A stretch of 64,000 nucleotides of DNA from Bacillus cereus ATCC 14579. GTDB lineage: Bacteria > Bacillota > Bacilli > Bacillales > Bacillaceae_G. Both the position numbers and the translations under genes were made by a program. Below the pieces are notes generated by a model. That model saw nothing but the letters and a program-made list of their open reading frames with translations. It was not told the DNA's origin and searched no databases. The stretch lies in assembly GCF_000007825.1 (NCBI RefSeq), contig NC_004722.1, positions 3,016,501 through 3,080,500 on the forward strand, in the 5' to 3' direction. Below are positions 53,616 through 62,077 of this stretch, one piece after another (position 1 is the first letter of the stretch; every line of letters begins with the position of its first letter).

Positions 53616-53846
53616 TTAGTGTAGTCTGTATTGACCTGTTAACTGTTTTTCAGCCATTCGAACTAAGCGTTTTGTAATCTCTCCACCGATCCGAACCATT
53701 TGCAGATGATGTGATGTATCAGGTCCCAGTGTGACTCCTAGTTCAAAAGCAATTTCATACTTCATTTGCTCAATAGTACTTGTAGTAGCAGAAATAAGAA
53801 TTTCATTTGTATCACTTTCGTATCTTTGAATATTTATAAATAACAT
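53616..53846 (-). CDS. Divergent alpha/beta-type SASP with scrambled central motif
   Basis: A 76-aa frame whose two halves are SASP-like: STIEQMKYEIAFELGVTLGPDTS, then GGEITKRLVRMAEKQL. The segment between, HHLQMVRI, replaces the invariant TTARANGSV-type motif. Reading these bases in the alternative frame gives SSANGS, so an insertion of two bases (near 53716-53718) and of one base (near 53690) appear to cancel out. The N-terminus (MLFINIQRYESD) is unlike the usual MGKNNSGSRNE and lacks a clear ribosome binding site. Probably a degenerate paralogue of the gene at 31330-31542, with doubtful function. Confidence 0.6.
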   Translation of the reverse strand: MLFINIQRYESDTNEILISATTSTIEQMKYEIAFELGVTLGPDTSHHLQMVRIGGEITKRLVRMAEKQLTGQYRLH

Positions 53847-53980
53847 GTGCCTAATTATGCTATTTATGCATGATCAACCTAATTTATTCCAGTATTTTTA
53901 TAGGAACCCTTTCCCTCCCCTTATTCCACCAATTAAATTTGAAACACAAATGTACATTGCATTTCAATATAACAATAAAA

Positions 53981-54143
53981 GCTACAAAAGCAACGAATTT
54001 ACTACTTTAAAGTTAAGTGTTTAACCTTGAAGTACTTAAATTCTTTTTTCCAGATAAAGCATACATTATATCTTGATGTTTTATTGTCCTCTTATAATTA
54101 TGTGGTATCGGGAATTTTTTTCGGTATTCTTTCATTATAATTA
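53981..54143 (+). repeat. Direct repeat, right copy
   Basis: Partner of 36920-37080. It includes the last ~130 bp of the GIY-YIG gene and 32 bp past its stop. Differences are a 2-base gap near the start, three scattered substitutions and a cluster near the right end. The distance between copies is about 17.1 kb. Confidence 0.85.
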
Positions 54144-54654
54144 AAGTTTGAAGTTCTATGCTCAATACTTTTGCGAGGATATGATAGTTATATCCATTGT
54201 TTAACAGAGAAATTATGTCATAAAACATAGTTTTTCCACCCACTAATTTTACTAATTTATTCTTTAACTCATCCCCCTTTTCTTTAGCTTTATCAATTTC
54301 TAACAACATAGATTTTTTATTTGTCTGCTTAATGTATTGAGTATACAACTCTGGGAATTCTTTTTGTACTTCTTTGTTTAATACTGGTCTATATTTAATC
54401 ATATAAGTAACTTGTAACAAAGAGCGTTTTAACAAACTATCTTCAATGAGATACGCTACTTTATTAAATAAATGTACATATTCCTCAATATTGGAATAAC
54501 TATTAAAATGAGCTAATACTCTACTTTTTATACTAAAAGCCTTGCCTACATAAATAATATTGTCATTATAGTCTTTAATGAAATAAATACCACTGTCAGA
54601 TTTTTTCAATTTATTATCCAATTCTTCTATACTCATAAAATGCAATTCACTCAT
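54013..54654 (-). CDS. GIY-YIG nuclease-domain protein
   Basis: A 213-aa protein with an N-terminal GIY-YIG domain (about 20-95): SGIYFIKDYNDNIIYVGKAFSIKSRVLAHF supplies the GIY and YVG motifs and the catalytic Arg. The following helices read YLIEDSLLKRSLLQVTYMIKYRPVLNKEV, where the usual Glu/Asn end of the fold lies. The C-terminal ~90 residues contain a helix-turn-helix-like stretch (IISLLNNGYNYHILAKVLSIELQTLIIMKEY) that could bind DNA. Stand-alone GIY-YIG proteins may be homing-type or repair nucleases; none is assured here. Its 3' end is duplicated at 36.9 kb. Confidence 0.8.
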   Translation of the reverse strand: MSELHFMSIEELDNKLKKSDSGIYFIKDYNDNIIYVGKAFSIKSRVLAHFNSYSNIEEYVHLFNKVAYLIEDSLLKRSLLQVTYMIKYRPVLNKEVQKEFPELYTQYIKQTNKKSMLLEIDKAKEKGDELKNKLVKLVGGKTMFYDIISLLNNGYNYHILAKVLSIELQTLIIMKEYRKKFPIPHNYKRTIKHQDIMYALSGKKNLSTSRLNT

Positions 54655-54820
54655 ACTTCTCTCTCCTTAGCAGTGTTAAATCGTAAAAAACAAGCAAGGT
54701 TTCTAAAAAAGTACTTAGCTGCCCTAGCATCTCTTATTTTATCTCTTGCTAAATGTCAAAAAACTGTTTCCTATGTTACTCAACTATCAATATGATTATT
54801 AATAAAATTTTCGATCGTTA

Positions 54821-56236
54821 TTATCTCGCAATTTTATCATGTAATTTCGAGATCGTTTCCTCATTTAAATTACTGTATTTTATCGAATAAAGGAAATATA
54901 CTACTACCCCAATAGTAATCCAAATACTAAAGTACACCCATGTCCTTAACGGTAAATTTAGCATTAAAAACACACAGCATACAATTGCAACGCATGGTAA
55001 TACAGGTACAAAAGGTACCATAAATCCACGTTTTAAATTTGGGTGTGATTTACGAAGGATAATAACTGATAGACAAACTAACGCAAATGTCACCAAACTA
55101 CCGATATTAACTAAATTAACTAATTCTTTCAAATCAATAAACCCAGCTATTATAGAGCTCCCTATTCCTGCTAATCCAGTTATAAAAGTGGGTGCTCCAG
55201 TTTTCTTATTAACTTTCGCAAATGATTTCGGTAACAATCCATCACGACTCATTGCAAAGAATACTCGTGTTGCCGCATACATATTGGAAAAAATAACAGC
55301 CATAAGGCCAATTACAGCACCTGCAGCAATTGCACCAGCGACTTTTCCTTGTCCTACAACTTCCATTACATAAGCCATTGCCTCAGGAACATTTAATTCT
55401 TTATAGGAAACCATTCCTGTCATAACAAGGCATACCATAACATAAATAATTGTACATATGATTAATGATGCAATAATACCGATGGGAAGATTACGTTTCG
55501 GATCTTTTACTTCTTCTGCTGAAGTTGCTAATATATCAAAACCCGTAAAAGCGAATAAAATAGCTGCTCCACCCGTAAAAACTCCACTTAAACCGTATGG
55601 TGCAATTGGTATCCAGTTCATTGGTTTTACATAGAATATACCAACCGTAATAAACAACAAAATCATTCCAATTTTAATCAATACCATTATATTATTGATT
55701 CGTTTACTTTCTCTCGTACCACGAGATAACATCCATGCCAATATCAATGTAATAATTACTGCTGGTAGATTCACAATACCACCATGCGAAGGAATCGTTA
55801 CTAGAGCTTTAGGTATCTCTAATCCAAATCCCTTTATTAAATTGTGGAAATAGCCTGTCCATCCAGCAGCGACAGCTGCTGTTGCCACGATATATATTAA
55901 CAGCAATGACCAACCTACTAGATGAGCAACAAACTCACCAATTGTTGCATATGAGTACGTATATACACTACCAGACGCCGGGAGTGTAGAAGCAATTTCA
56001 GCGTAACATAATGCTATAAATCCACATATAATTGCTGCAAGTATAAATGAAAAAACAACTGCTGGACCAGCATTTCTTGCTGCTACTAATCCAGTTAACA
56101 CAAGAACACCCGTTCCAACTATCGAGCCTACCCCTAACATAATTAAATCAAATGCTCCTAATGTTTTCGTTAAAGTCTTGCTTTGATTATGCTCTAACAA
56201 TTGTGTAACGGATTTCTTTTTTAGTAAATTACTCAT
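54821..56236 (-). CDS. APC-family amino-acid permease
   Basis: A 471-aa transporter with twelve membrane segments of the amino acid-polyamine-organocation superfamily, cationic amino-acid transporter (YfnA-like) subgroup. The N-terminus LTKTLGAFDLIMLGVGSIVGTGVLVLTG holds the unwound substrate-binding helix; FAFTGFDILATSAEEVKDPKRNLPIGI is helix 6. It is 133 bp downstream of proC on the same strand, so the pair may handle proline, ornithine or arginine metabolism together. The substrate is inferred only from context. Confidence 0.88.
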   Translation of the reverse strand: MSNLLKKKSVTQLLEHNQSKTLTKTLGAFDLIMLGVGSIVGTGVLVLTGLVAARNAGPAVVFSFILAAIICGFIALCYAEIASTLPASGSVYTYSYATIGEFVAHLVGWSLLLIYIVATAAVAAGWTGYFHNLIKGFGLEIPKALVTIPSHGGIVNLPAVIITLILAWMLSRGTRESKRINNIMVLIKIGMILLFITVGIFYVKPMNWIPIAPYGLSGVFTGGAAILFAFTGFDILATSAEEVKDPKRNLPIGIIASLIICTIIYVMVCLVMTGMVSYKELNVPEAMAYVMEVVGQGKVAGAIAAGAVIGLMAVIFSNMYAATRVFFAMSRDGLLPKSFAKVNKKTGAPTFITGLAGIGSSIIAGFIDLKELVNLVNIGSLVTFALVCLSVIILRKSHPNLKRGFMVPFVPVLPCVAIVCCVFLMLNLPLRTWVYFSIWITIGVVVYFLYSIKYSNLNEETISKLHDKIAR

Positions 56237-56369
56237 ATTTTCTGTATCCCCTTTAAAATAAGGTTGGTTCTTCTCGTTAGTGTTGTATATAAATTTACTT
56301 AGTTATTAACTAGCCTCATAATATTTCTTTTACATTAAATAGATTTGAAATATTATATAAATTCGCTTC

Positions 56370-57188
56370 TCACTTACTAGTTAAACTAGACATTTCCATA
56401 GATTTTTGCGTACAACGTTTCATAGCTGAAATGATAGCTGTTCTTAAACCTTTTTCTTCTAGCGTTACTACAGCTTCTATCGTCGTTCCACTTGGAGAAC
56501 AAACCATATCCTTCAATTCACCTGGATGTATTCCTGTTTCCAATACCATTTTTGCAGAACCTAATACAGCCTGAGCCGCAAATTTATAAGCTTGTTTTCT
56601 CGGCATACCGCCAAGTACAGCAGCATCTGCCATGGCTTCTATAAACATATACACATATGCTGGAGAAGAACCACTAATAGATGTAACAACATCCATTAGT
56701 TTTTCATTTATGACCTCCGTCTGGCCGAAAATATTAAATATGTTCAGTACCTCTTTTATATCTTTTTCTGTAACCATTTCATTAAAACATAACGCAGACA
56801 TTCCTTCTCCAACAAGTGCCGGTGTATTAGGCATTACTCTAACAACCTTTAACTTTCTACCAAATTCATTCTCAGTGCTCTTAATACTTTTTCCTGCAGC
56901 AATAGTTACAACGATTACATCATTTTTTATTTGATCTTTTATTTGGTTAATTACCGATGAGTATAAATCTGGTTTGATTGATAAAATTAAAATGTCAGCA
57001 CTGTTAGCGACTTCATTGTTGTTAGTAGTTATAGTTATGCCATATTCATTACTAGCATTTTTTAAATTAATGACGTTTAAATCTGAACAAATTATTTGAT
57101 CTGGAGAAACTATATTTTTTTTTATCATCCCACCTATCATAGCAATACCCATGTTTCCACATCCGATGAATCCTATTTGTTTATTCAT
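56370..57188 (-). CDS. proC: Pyrroline-5-carboxylate reductase
   Basis: Last step of proline synthesis: 1-pyrroline-5-carboxylate plus NAD(P)H gives proline. The 272-aa product has the Rossmann motif IGFIGCGNMGIAMIGGM at the N-terminus, VRVMPNTPALVGEGMSAL in the middle and the C-terminal signature TSISGSSPAYVYMFIEAMADAAVLGGMPR with HPGELKDMVCSPSGTTIEAV. The length is typical. No other proline genes are adjacent; bacilli usually carry several ProC paralogues. Confidence 0.95.
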   Translation of the reverse strand: MNKQIGFIGCGNMGIAMIGGMIKKNIVSPDQIICSDLNVINLKNASNEYGITITTNNNEVANSADILILSIKPDLYSSVINQIKDQIKNDVIVVTIAAGKSIKSTENEFGRKLKVVRVMPNTPALVGEGMSALCFNEMVTEKDIKEVLNIFNIFGQTEVINEKLMDVVTSISGSSPAYVYMFIEAMADAAVLGGMPRKQAYKFAAQAVLGSAKMVLETGIHPGELKDMVCSPSGTTIEAVVTLEEKGLRTAIISAMKRCTQKSMEMSSLTSK

Positions 57189-57330
57189 AATAATTTGCTC
57201 TTGCTCCTTCTACTCTAAATTTTATTGATTTTGAAATTATTATTCTAAATAAGGGCTATTACAATTACTTGGTTTATCAATAGAATTTCAAAATTCTCCT
57301 TCCTATATAGAGCTTACATATACCTCTAAT

Positions 57331-57394
57331 AACTTCTTTGCTTTCGCTGAATTTTGAGGTGGGGGTCTTACTGCCCGGCAAATAGCGGGATAAA
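57331..57394 (+). repeat. Right-half bcr1 fragment
   Basis: AACTTCTTTGCTTTCGCTGA to CGGCAAATAGCGGGATAAA matches the last ~64 bp of the complete copy at 53052-53211. The left half is missing. It lies upstream of proC and downstream of the second ger operon. Confidence 0.75.
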
Positions 57395-57429
57395 ATCATT
57401 TCTTTAATCTATAATAAGAAGGACATAAA

Positions 57430-57483
57430 AAAACAAAAAGTTACAAAAATTTTTAAATTAAAATTTTTGTAACTTTTTGTTTT
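57430..57483. terminator. Terminator of the second ger operon
   Basis: AAAACAAAAAGTTACAAAAATTTT and its exact complement, a 24-bp stem with a 6-base loop, 30 bp after the C-subunit stop codon. Confidence 0.88.
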
Positions 57484-57512
57484 GATGCAAATATAATTTC
57501 AATTAAGGTATC

Positions 57513-58706
57513 TCACCGTTTTAAACTTGACGCTCCATAATCTTGTATAGTTACATTTATATGATATTTAATCGGTACCTTACTAAATGTTTGATCCCAA
57601 TTTTTTTTGACTTTCTCCCATGTTCTCGGGTGTTTAATTCTTAATTGGTTGCCAAAACCCGCAATATCGACTTGGTATTCTTTTTGTATTTTTTTTGTAA
57701 CATGATGTACTAAGTGCTTTACTTCTTTTTCAATAGCTTTTTCTTCCCTTTTTAAAAATTCATTTTCAAAATCTTTTCCTGATTGTATCCAATTTTCAGA
57801 CAAACGCCCTTCTGATTCAATGTTTACATCAAAGGAAATATTATTTCCGTTAACATGTGGTATGATTTTGCTTTTTATTGACTTTATTTCGTATATAATG
57901 AGTTTCTTTGATTCTTTATCAAAAGTTTTTAACACACCACCATTCCTTTTTCCGTTTATCCATACTACTCCTTCCAATTCCTGTTCATTTAAAAAGCCCA
58001 TCAACTTTTTTGTCTTTCCTTTAATTACAGCAGCTCCAGCAAATTTTGTTTCTCCTTTTATCGAGATTACATTTTGCAAAAGAAAACTGGACCCTGACCG
58101 CATCTTTCCTTCCAATTTAGCGAGCGATACAGGAGGTACAATCCTTGTTGTTCTATTTCTATTATCTGCAATTCCAGACAAACGAAATGCTGGGATTTCT
58201 CCTTTTTTGTTTGATTCCAGTACCTCCTTCGCTAGACCCTTGCTAATTAAGAGCATACAGCTAAGCCGAACTTCATTGTCACGGAGATACTGTTCAAGTA
58301 ATTGTTCTAAACTGTATGTACGTACAAGACTATCACTAATAACAATGTTTTTTAAATGTGGGCTGAACATTGTGCTCTCTCTTTTCAATGAAAACTCACG
58401 AACAATTTGATGAATGGAATCACCGGTCTCAGAAACATTTATATAACGTTTTTGTTGTCCATTTCCTTTACTTTGTGCTTGCGAACTAACAATTTGATAA
58501 GTAGCTGTTATAATATTTCTTTTAGGATAACCTCCTTCCTCATCCTCTTTCTCAATTGTTGAATCCTTCCCTTTATCTAGTGCTATACCTGCAGTTAAAC
58601 TCAACTCTTCTACTTCTTTACTGCTCCAACACCCTGTTAAAAATAGAAGCAAAAGCGTCCATAACAAAGCCAAATAGAACCGCATATAATTAAATTTATG
58701 TTTCAC
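57513..58706 (-). CDS. Germinant receptor C subunit (Ger(x)C lipoprotein)
   Basis: A 397-aa spore germination lipoprotein. The signal peptide ends in FLTGC (Cys about 27) followed by WSSKEVEELSLTAGIALDKG, typical for GerAC/GerKC. The body carries REFSLKRESTMFSPHLKNIVISDSLVR and the C-terminal KHLVHHVTKKIQKEYQVDIAGFGNQLRIKHPRTWEKVKKNWDQ. It starts with GTG overlapping the TGA of the B gene (GTGTGA), after AAAGGAGGAG, so translation is coupled. Slightly longer than the C subunit of the first operon because of a lysine/glutamate insert near residue 45. Confidence 0.93.
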   Translation of the reverse strand: MKHKFNYMRFYLALLWTLLLLFLTGCWSSKEVEELSLTAGIALDKGKDSTIEKEDEEGGYPKRNIITATYQIVSSQAQSKGNGQQKRYINVSETGDSIHQIVREFSLKRESTMFSPHLKNIVISDSLVRTYSLEQLLEQYLRDNEVRLSCMLLISKGLAKEVLESNKKGEIPAFRLSGIADNRNRTTRIVPPVSLAKLEGKMRSGSSFLLQNVISIKGETKFAGAAVIKGKTKKLMGFLNEQELEGVVWINGKRNGGVLKTFDKESKKLIIYEIKSIKSKIIPHVNGNNISFDVNIESEGRLSENWIQSGKDFENEFLKREEKAIEKEVKHLVHHVTKKIQKEYQVDIAGFGNQLRIKHPRTWEKVKKNWDQTFSKVPIKYHINVTIQDYGASSLKR

Positions 58707-59794
58707 ACTACTCCTCCTTTTAATCGCGTAATAATAAAAAGAAGCAGTGGCAGTAAACCAAATAAAAATAAAGCAGCATTACCGAGCATATCCCCCAATT
58801 TAAGCAAGTCATTTATATTTTTCGAAGTCATAGCAATGATGTAAATGATTGGAATTAAAGCAAAAATAAACGGATGAATACTCTTTTTAAAGAGTTGGGC
58901 TAATCCTAATGCAGCTGCATAGTAACTAATCGTATAGGTAGCAAATATTTGCATAATCCATATTACAAGCAGTAAAGATTCAAAACGTTCAAATATCAAA
59001 CCAGAAATTTCAAAACTGCGCATAAGGTCAATTGTCGGCCATGTTCTTGTTACAACCCCATCAATTGATAATGCACCAATGACCATTACAACAGTTATTA
59101 CATAAAAGATTAACGGAATAGAAATTCCAACTAAAATAGCTTTTACTGCTTTCTTTCGTTGTTCCATAAATACCAAAAGAATTAACATAATTTCAGGACC
59201 TGTATATGCGAGAGACGTTGTTTTTATCCCATCTAACACTGGTTTAATTCCCAAACCTAATACGGGACGGAGATTATCTATCTCGAATATTCCGATACTC
59301 ATAAAGGAAATGATTAAAAAAATAAAAACAGTAATAGGAAATATTATTTCAAACATCCGTGCAATTGAATTAATACCACCCATAATCAAATAGAGACCTA
59401 TCCACATAAAAGGCATAACAATAGCCCATGTGGGGGTTCCTTCGAGCAAAAAAAAGCTTATTACTTCTGCCATTGAACGAATTTGAAATGCTGAAGTTGT
59501 AAGAAAATACCCTATAATAAGAAAACTAAGCAATCTGCCTATCCATTTCCCTACAATATCTTGACTGTATTGGTAAAATGTTTTTTCTGGAAACTGCTGA
59601 CTTAATTTGACCATAATTACTCCTGAAACCATTGCGAGTATCCCACCTAATATCACACTTAACCATACATCTGGTGTTTTCACTTTTTCCACAGATGCTC
59701 TGGGCAAAGTAAGAATTCCTGTCCCAAGTATGTAATTTACAATAATAACAACTGCTTGTGAAGTTGTTATTCGGTCTTTAGGTATAGTAATCAT
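58703..59794 (-). CDS. Germinant receptor B subunit (GerAB-type permease)
   Basis: A 363-aa ten-helix membrane protein of the GerAB/APC family. The start is ITTSQAVVIIVNYILGTGILTLPRASVEK, with the LPR motif common to GerAB proteins; later come TPDVWLSVILGGILAMVSGVI and the GDMLGNAALFLFGLLPLLLFIITRLKGG end. It lies 26 bp downstream of the A gene, and its stop overlaps the C-gene start. With the A gene broken, this subunit may lack a partner. Confidence 0.93.
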   Translation of the reverse strand: MITIPKDRITTSQAVVIIVNYILGTGILTLPRASVEKVKTPDVWLSVILGGILAMVSGVIMVKLSQQFPEKTFYQYSQDIVGKWIGRLLSFLIIGYFLTTSAFQIRSMAEVISFFLLEGTPTWAIVMPFMWIGLYLIMGGINSIARMFEIIFPITVFIFLIISFMSIGIFEIDNLRPVLGLGIKPVLDGIKTTSLAYTGPEIMLILLVFMEQRKKAVKAILVGISIPLIFYVITVVMVIGALSIDGVVTRTWPTIDLMRSFEISGLIFERFESLLLVIWIMQIFATYTISYYAAALGLAQLFKKSIHPFIFALIPIIYIIAMTSKNINDLLKLGDMLGNAALFLFGLLPLLLFIITRLKGGVV

Positions 59795-59820
59795 TGAAGG
59801 CCACTTCCTTTCGTCATCAG

Positions 59821-61396
59821 CTACCTTTTGCGGATAGTTTTTTTGGTATGCATTATTTTCGGTCGACGTCTCATTATTTTTAATGGCATGCGAACCATAA
59901 AATCTTTCCAGTCACTGAATCGATATGGAACAGCAGGGCTGGTATAAGGAACGCCAAAACTTTTCAGTTTCACTAAATGACTGCAAAGTAAAAGAAAGAA
60001 GAGAATAACTCCATACAAGCCAAATATCGCAGCACAAAACATAGCTACAAAACGAAGAATGCGTAACGTAATTCCCACACTATATTGCGGAATAGTAAAA
60101 GAAGAAATAGCTGTTACCGCAACAACAATAACCATTATTGGACTAACAATTCCTGCTTCTACGGCAGCCTGACCAATTATTAAACCGCCCACAATTCCCA
60201 TTGCCGGTCCAATCGGTTTAGGCAGACGTAAACCTGCTTCTCGTAAAACTTCGATAGCTATTTCCATAATTAACGCTTCTATTAAAGCGGGAAAAGGAAC
60301 TCCTTCTCGCGATCCGATAATAGAAATAGCGAGCTTAGTGGGAATTAATCCTGGATGAAATGAAATGAAAGAAATATACAGTGCTGGAGCAAATAATGAA
60401 ACAAAAGCTGTCATGAAGCGTAATAAGCGGAGAAGTGTACCAGGAAGCCACCTTTCATAATAATCTTCTGGTGATTGCAGCAGCATGCTAAATGTAACTG
60501 GAGCAATTAAAACAAATGGTGTTCCATCTAACAAAATAGCTACTCGACCTTCCATCAAAGCACTAATAACACGATCAGGTCGTTCTGTATTTTGAATCTG
60601 CGGAAAAGGACTGAGATAATTATCTTCAATAAGTTGCTCTATATAACCAGATTCGAGTACACTGTCTATGTCAATTTTCTGAATTCTGTTTTTTATTTCA
60701 TCCACCAATTCTGTACTAGCAAGATCTTTAATAAATGCGACGACTAACTCTTTCTTTGCACGTTCTCCTACTGGTAGCTTTACTAATGATAAGCTCTCAT
60801 CCGCACAGTGTCGTCGCAAAAGTGAGGTATTATCACTTAATACTTCAGTAAAACCGACCCGTGGCCCTCTGACTAATGCCTCCGATACTGGTTCTTCAAT
60901 GCTTCTTTTTATTTGCTTTTGTTGCACCAAGAATAAACACATCTGCTAAACCATCAATTAAAAGAGCTGTTGAACCTATCAATACTTTGGGTATTAAATC
61001 TTTTATGTAATGGACTTCTGCTACTTCACTAATTGTAAGAACTTTATTTTTAATATATTCTTTTGAAACAGTCCCCTCCACATAAGAAGATTCATTTTTA
61101 TATTCATCAGAAAAATCATCCATTAGTAATTTCATAATATGTTTGTCAATTATCTCTTTATCTGATAGACCATCAACAAAAACGATCCCAGCCTGAATAT
61201 CTGTGCGTCCAATATTAAACTTCCGAAATCGAACATCAGAATTATGTCCGATTTGTTGCTTTATAAGTTCTAAGTTAGAGGCAAAATCATTTGTGAAATG
61301 AACGTTTGTATTTTGAGATGGTTTATGCTCTTGTTTCGTTTTACTTTGAATATTATTTTTTTTCACTTGTTTGTCTCTTGACTTCCACCAACTCAT
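59821..61396 (-). pseudogene. Germinant receptor A subunit, interrupted by a one-base frameshift
   Basis: Frame one (61396-60896) encodes the soluble N-terminal domain from MSWWKSRDKQ to STALLIDGLADVFILGATKANKKKH and stops. Frame two (from about 60920 to 59821) continues with KQIKRSIEEPVSEALVRGPRVGFTEVLSDNTSLLRRH, TERPDRVISALMEGRVAILLDGTPFVL and the membrane part PFPALIEALIMEIAIEVLREAGLRLPKP. The GerA family has these as one protein (ILG.TK..KRSIEEPVSEALVRGPR). The frames meet at a run of five T on + (60906-60910); one A too many on the coding strand explains the break. The joined product would be about 524 aa. Mutation, slippage-prone tract or sequencing error are all possible. Confidence 0.85.
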
Positions 61397-61527
61397 TCTT
61401 CCCACTCTTTCTCTGACATACGAACCCAATGAAAAAATCTTGAGATAGTATACGGAATTAAAAACAAGATAAAAGCTTGTACAAAGACTTTCCAATCTGG
61501 AAGATAAGAAGTAATTATGTTCCACAT
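61393..61527 (-). CDS. 44-aa single-pass membrane protein at the head of the ger operon
   Basis: Reads MWNIITSYLPDWKVFVQAF and continues to HWVRMSEKEWEE. One membrane segment (about 13-29) is followed by a basic then acidic tail. GGGTGAT precedes the ATG by five bases. Its TGA overlaps the ATG of the A-subunit gene (AATGAG), so it is translationally coupled to gerA and very likely part of the receptor operon. I know of small extra subunits in some ger operons but do not recognise this one. Confidence 0.72.
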   Translation of the reverse strand: MWNIITSYLPDWKVFVQAFILFLIPYTISRFFHWVRMSEKEWEE

Positions 61528-61794
61528 TTTTATCACCCAATTTATATACTCTGCTAGGATTGAGATTTCTAAAAAACGATATGTACTTAATAAAAAATAA
61601 CGATAAGATTAAAGAGCAGAAAAGCGAGACATTATGCTTATTTAGTACCAATAATCTAATTAGTATAAAAACATTTCTGACCTAAAATACCATTTCCAAT
61701 TATAATTTGTTAAATATTATCTCCTTTTCCCTTATTTATATGCCCGCATTTGAATTTCAAATAATATAAGGATCAATGATATTTCCTCTTAAAG
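61528..61794. other. Upstream region of the second ger operon
   Basis: The A-subunit frame extends as far as 61651 but has no start there. No gene seen; the operon promoter, presumably forespore-specific, should lie here but I could not place it with confidence. The further gap 61828-62077 also shows no gene. Confidence 0.4.
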
Positions 61795-61827
61795 AAAAAA
61801 AGATGCCAGAAGATAGCATCTTTTTTT
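61795..61827. terminator. Terminator of the two-component operon
   Basis: AAAAAAAGATGC-nine bases-GCATCTTTTTTT with outward T-runs, between the response regulator gene and the ger operon. Confidence 0.82.
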
Positions 61828-62077
61828 CAATTCAACTTACTATGTATTTATATTTTATTGTGAAAATACTCGTTTTTTTTAATGAATATTAATGTGTAAA
61901 AAATACATATTCTTTTGTTTTAAGTTCATACACTTCTACCGAATCGATACGGAATTTTCTGATTTTAAAACCAATATGAAATAAAGGAAAATCCTCTCTT
62001 AGAAAAACTATATAAAACCAATAACATGAAAACAATTATCAATCTATCAATTGAAAATAATACTTAGCAAGAGTTTA

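Noticed and set aside
53830..53865. TATG...CATG stretch resembling a PlcR box near the SASP paralogue
   Set aside because: Spacing and the fixed A and T positions do not match TATGNANNNNTNCATA.
36920..54143. Integrative element with its own integrase
   Set aside because: No integrase, recombinase or intact transposase gene found between the direct repeats; only IS remnants are present.
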